Shown here one piece after another: positions 63,763-64,000 of a stretch of DNA of 64,000 bases. Below the pieces are notes generated by a model. That model was given only the letters and a program-made list of their open reading frames with translations, searched no databases and was not told where the DNA came from. Origin of the DNA: Candidatus Hydrogenedentota bacterium. GTDB taxonomy: Bacteria; Hydrogenedentota; Hydrogenedentia; Hydrogenedentales; JAGMZX01. Position 1 is the stretch's first letter. Each line of letters begins with the position of its first letter. Where the stretch lies: positions 1 to 64,000 of the forward strand of contig JAKQEQ010000007.1 in the NCBI GenBank assembly GCA_029556545.1, in the 5' to 3' direction. A program made the translations under genes and the position numbers.

Positions 63763-64000
63763 AGGTCGAATTCCTTGCCGCCGCGCAGGCCGAACTCGTG
63801 GACGTCGTCTCCTACTACAACGAACGGGCCGAAGGGCTTGGATATGAGTTCGCGGCGGAAGTAAAACAGACCCTCGCGCGCATCTTGCAGTTTCCAGATG
63901 CGGGGCGCCCGCTATCGCGGCGGACGCGGCGCGGTCGCACCAGGCGTTTCCCATACGGCGTTGTTTACCAAGTGCGCGCGGACCTTGTCCTCATCGTTGC
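63759..64000 (+). CDS. ParE/RelE-type toxin, cut by the window edge
   Basis: The first 80 residues are visible: MKVEFLAAAQAELVDVVSYY, then ERAEGLGYEFAAEVKQTLAR and RRFPYGVVYQVRADLVLI. This is the ParE/RelE plasmid-stabilisation fold, expected to inhibit translation or gyrase. The 3' end lies beyond the window. The start overlaps the antitoxin stop by four nt. Confidence 0.85.
   Translation, partial: MKVEFLAAAQAELVDVVSYYNERAEGLGYEFAAEVKQTLARILQFPDAGRPLSRRTRRGRTRRFPYGVVYQVRADLVLIV

Overview
This is a GC-rich bacterial chromosome segment with about 47 genes. No rRNA, tRNA, CRISPR array, complete insertion sequence or prophage is visible. Several traits suggest a Hydrogenedentota (NKB19-type) or planctomycete-like bacterium: a surface protein with long Glu-Gly linkers, pseudopilin-like proteins ending in an H-(10 residues)-D-G motif, sulfatase-fold hydrolases, a DUF1080 lipoprotein, dockerin-bearing secreted proteases, a secreted PQQ-type propeller protein, and many small dispersed palindromes. 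The phylum is an inference; no marker rRNA lies in the window.

Layout. 0-6.8 kb: carbohydrate-type catabolism (SDR and HAD pair; a Tat-exported sulfatase-like hydrolase; an operon of Gfo/Idh dehydrogenase, TIM-barrel isomerase and a second sulfatase-like hydrolase). 6.8-11.1 kb: two tandem, paralogous secreted trypsin-like proteases with different C-terminal modules. 11.2-16 kb: DUF2851 protein, thiolase, enolase-superfamily enzyme and an HTH-receiver regulator. 16.2-18.8 kb: two tandem pseudopilin-like genes, each followed by a hairpin terminator. 19.4-23.2 kb: clpX and lon behind a near-consensus promoter. 23.2-29 kb: a three-gene operon joined by two ATGA overlaps (methyltransferase-like/PQQ-propeller protein, membrane-anchored unknown, cation efflux protein). 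29.2-32.6 kb: two overlapping membrane GTPases. 32.7-34.7 kb: a Gfo/Idh dehydrogenase and an orphan sugar ABC permease. 35-39 kb: a Glu-Gly/Ig surface protein and a protein made of seventeen exact 23-residue repeats. 39-45.4 kb: a MarR-acetyltransferase fusion, ornithine-racemase-like enzyme, methyltransferase and sodium:solute symporter, followed by a double acetyltransferase. 45.4-49.4 kb: a membrane-anchored repeat protein, a divergent chorismate synthase and a third pseudopilin with an EF-hand loop. 49.4-50.3 kb: a block of palindromes and a FitAB-like toxin-antitoxin pair. 50.4-55.4 kb: secreted and lipoprotein hydrolases and a URO-D-family enzyme. 55.5-63.4 kb: malate dehydrogenase, rhamnulokinase, a DHH phosphoesterase, a large secreted esterase, a PLP deaminase and a DUF1460 protein. 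The right edge cuts a ParE/RelE-type toxin.

How the genes fit. Much of the content looks like a polysaccharide- and protein-degrading heterotroph: secreted proteases and esterases, sulfatase-fold hydrolases, sugar dehydrogenases and isomerases, rhamnulokinase, sugar permease. The most system-like unit is the 39.1-44.2 kb operon, where a MarR-acetyltransferase gene has a promoter overlapped by a perfect inverted repeat and is followed at very close spacing by a racemase, a methyltransferase and a transporter. This looks like a self-regulated amino-acid uptake and modification pathway. The 23-residue repeat protein, the ATGA-coupled 25-29 kb operon and the divergent chorismate synthase are the other items most worth following up.
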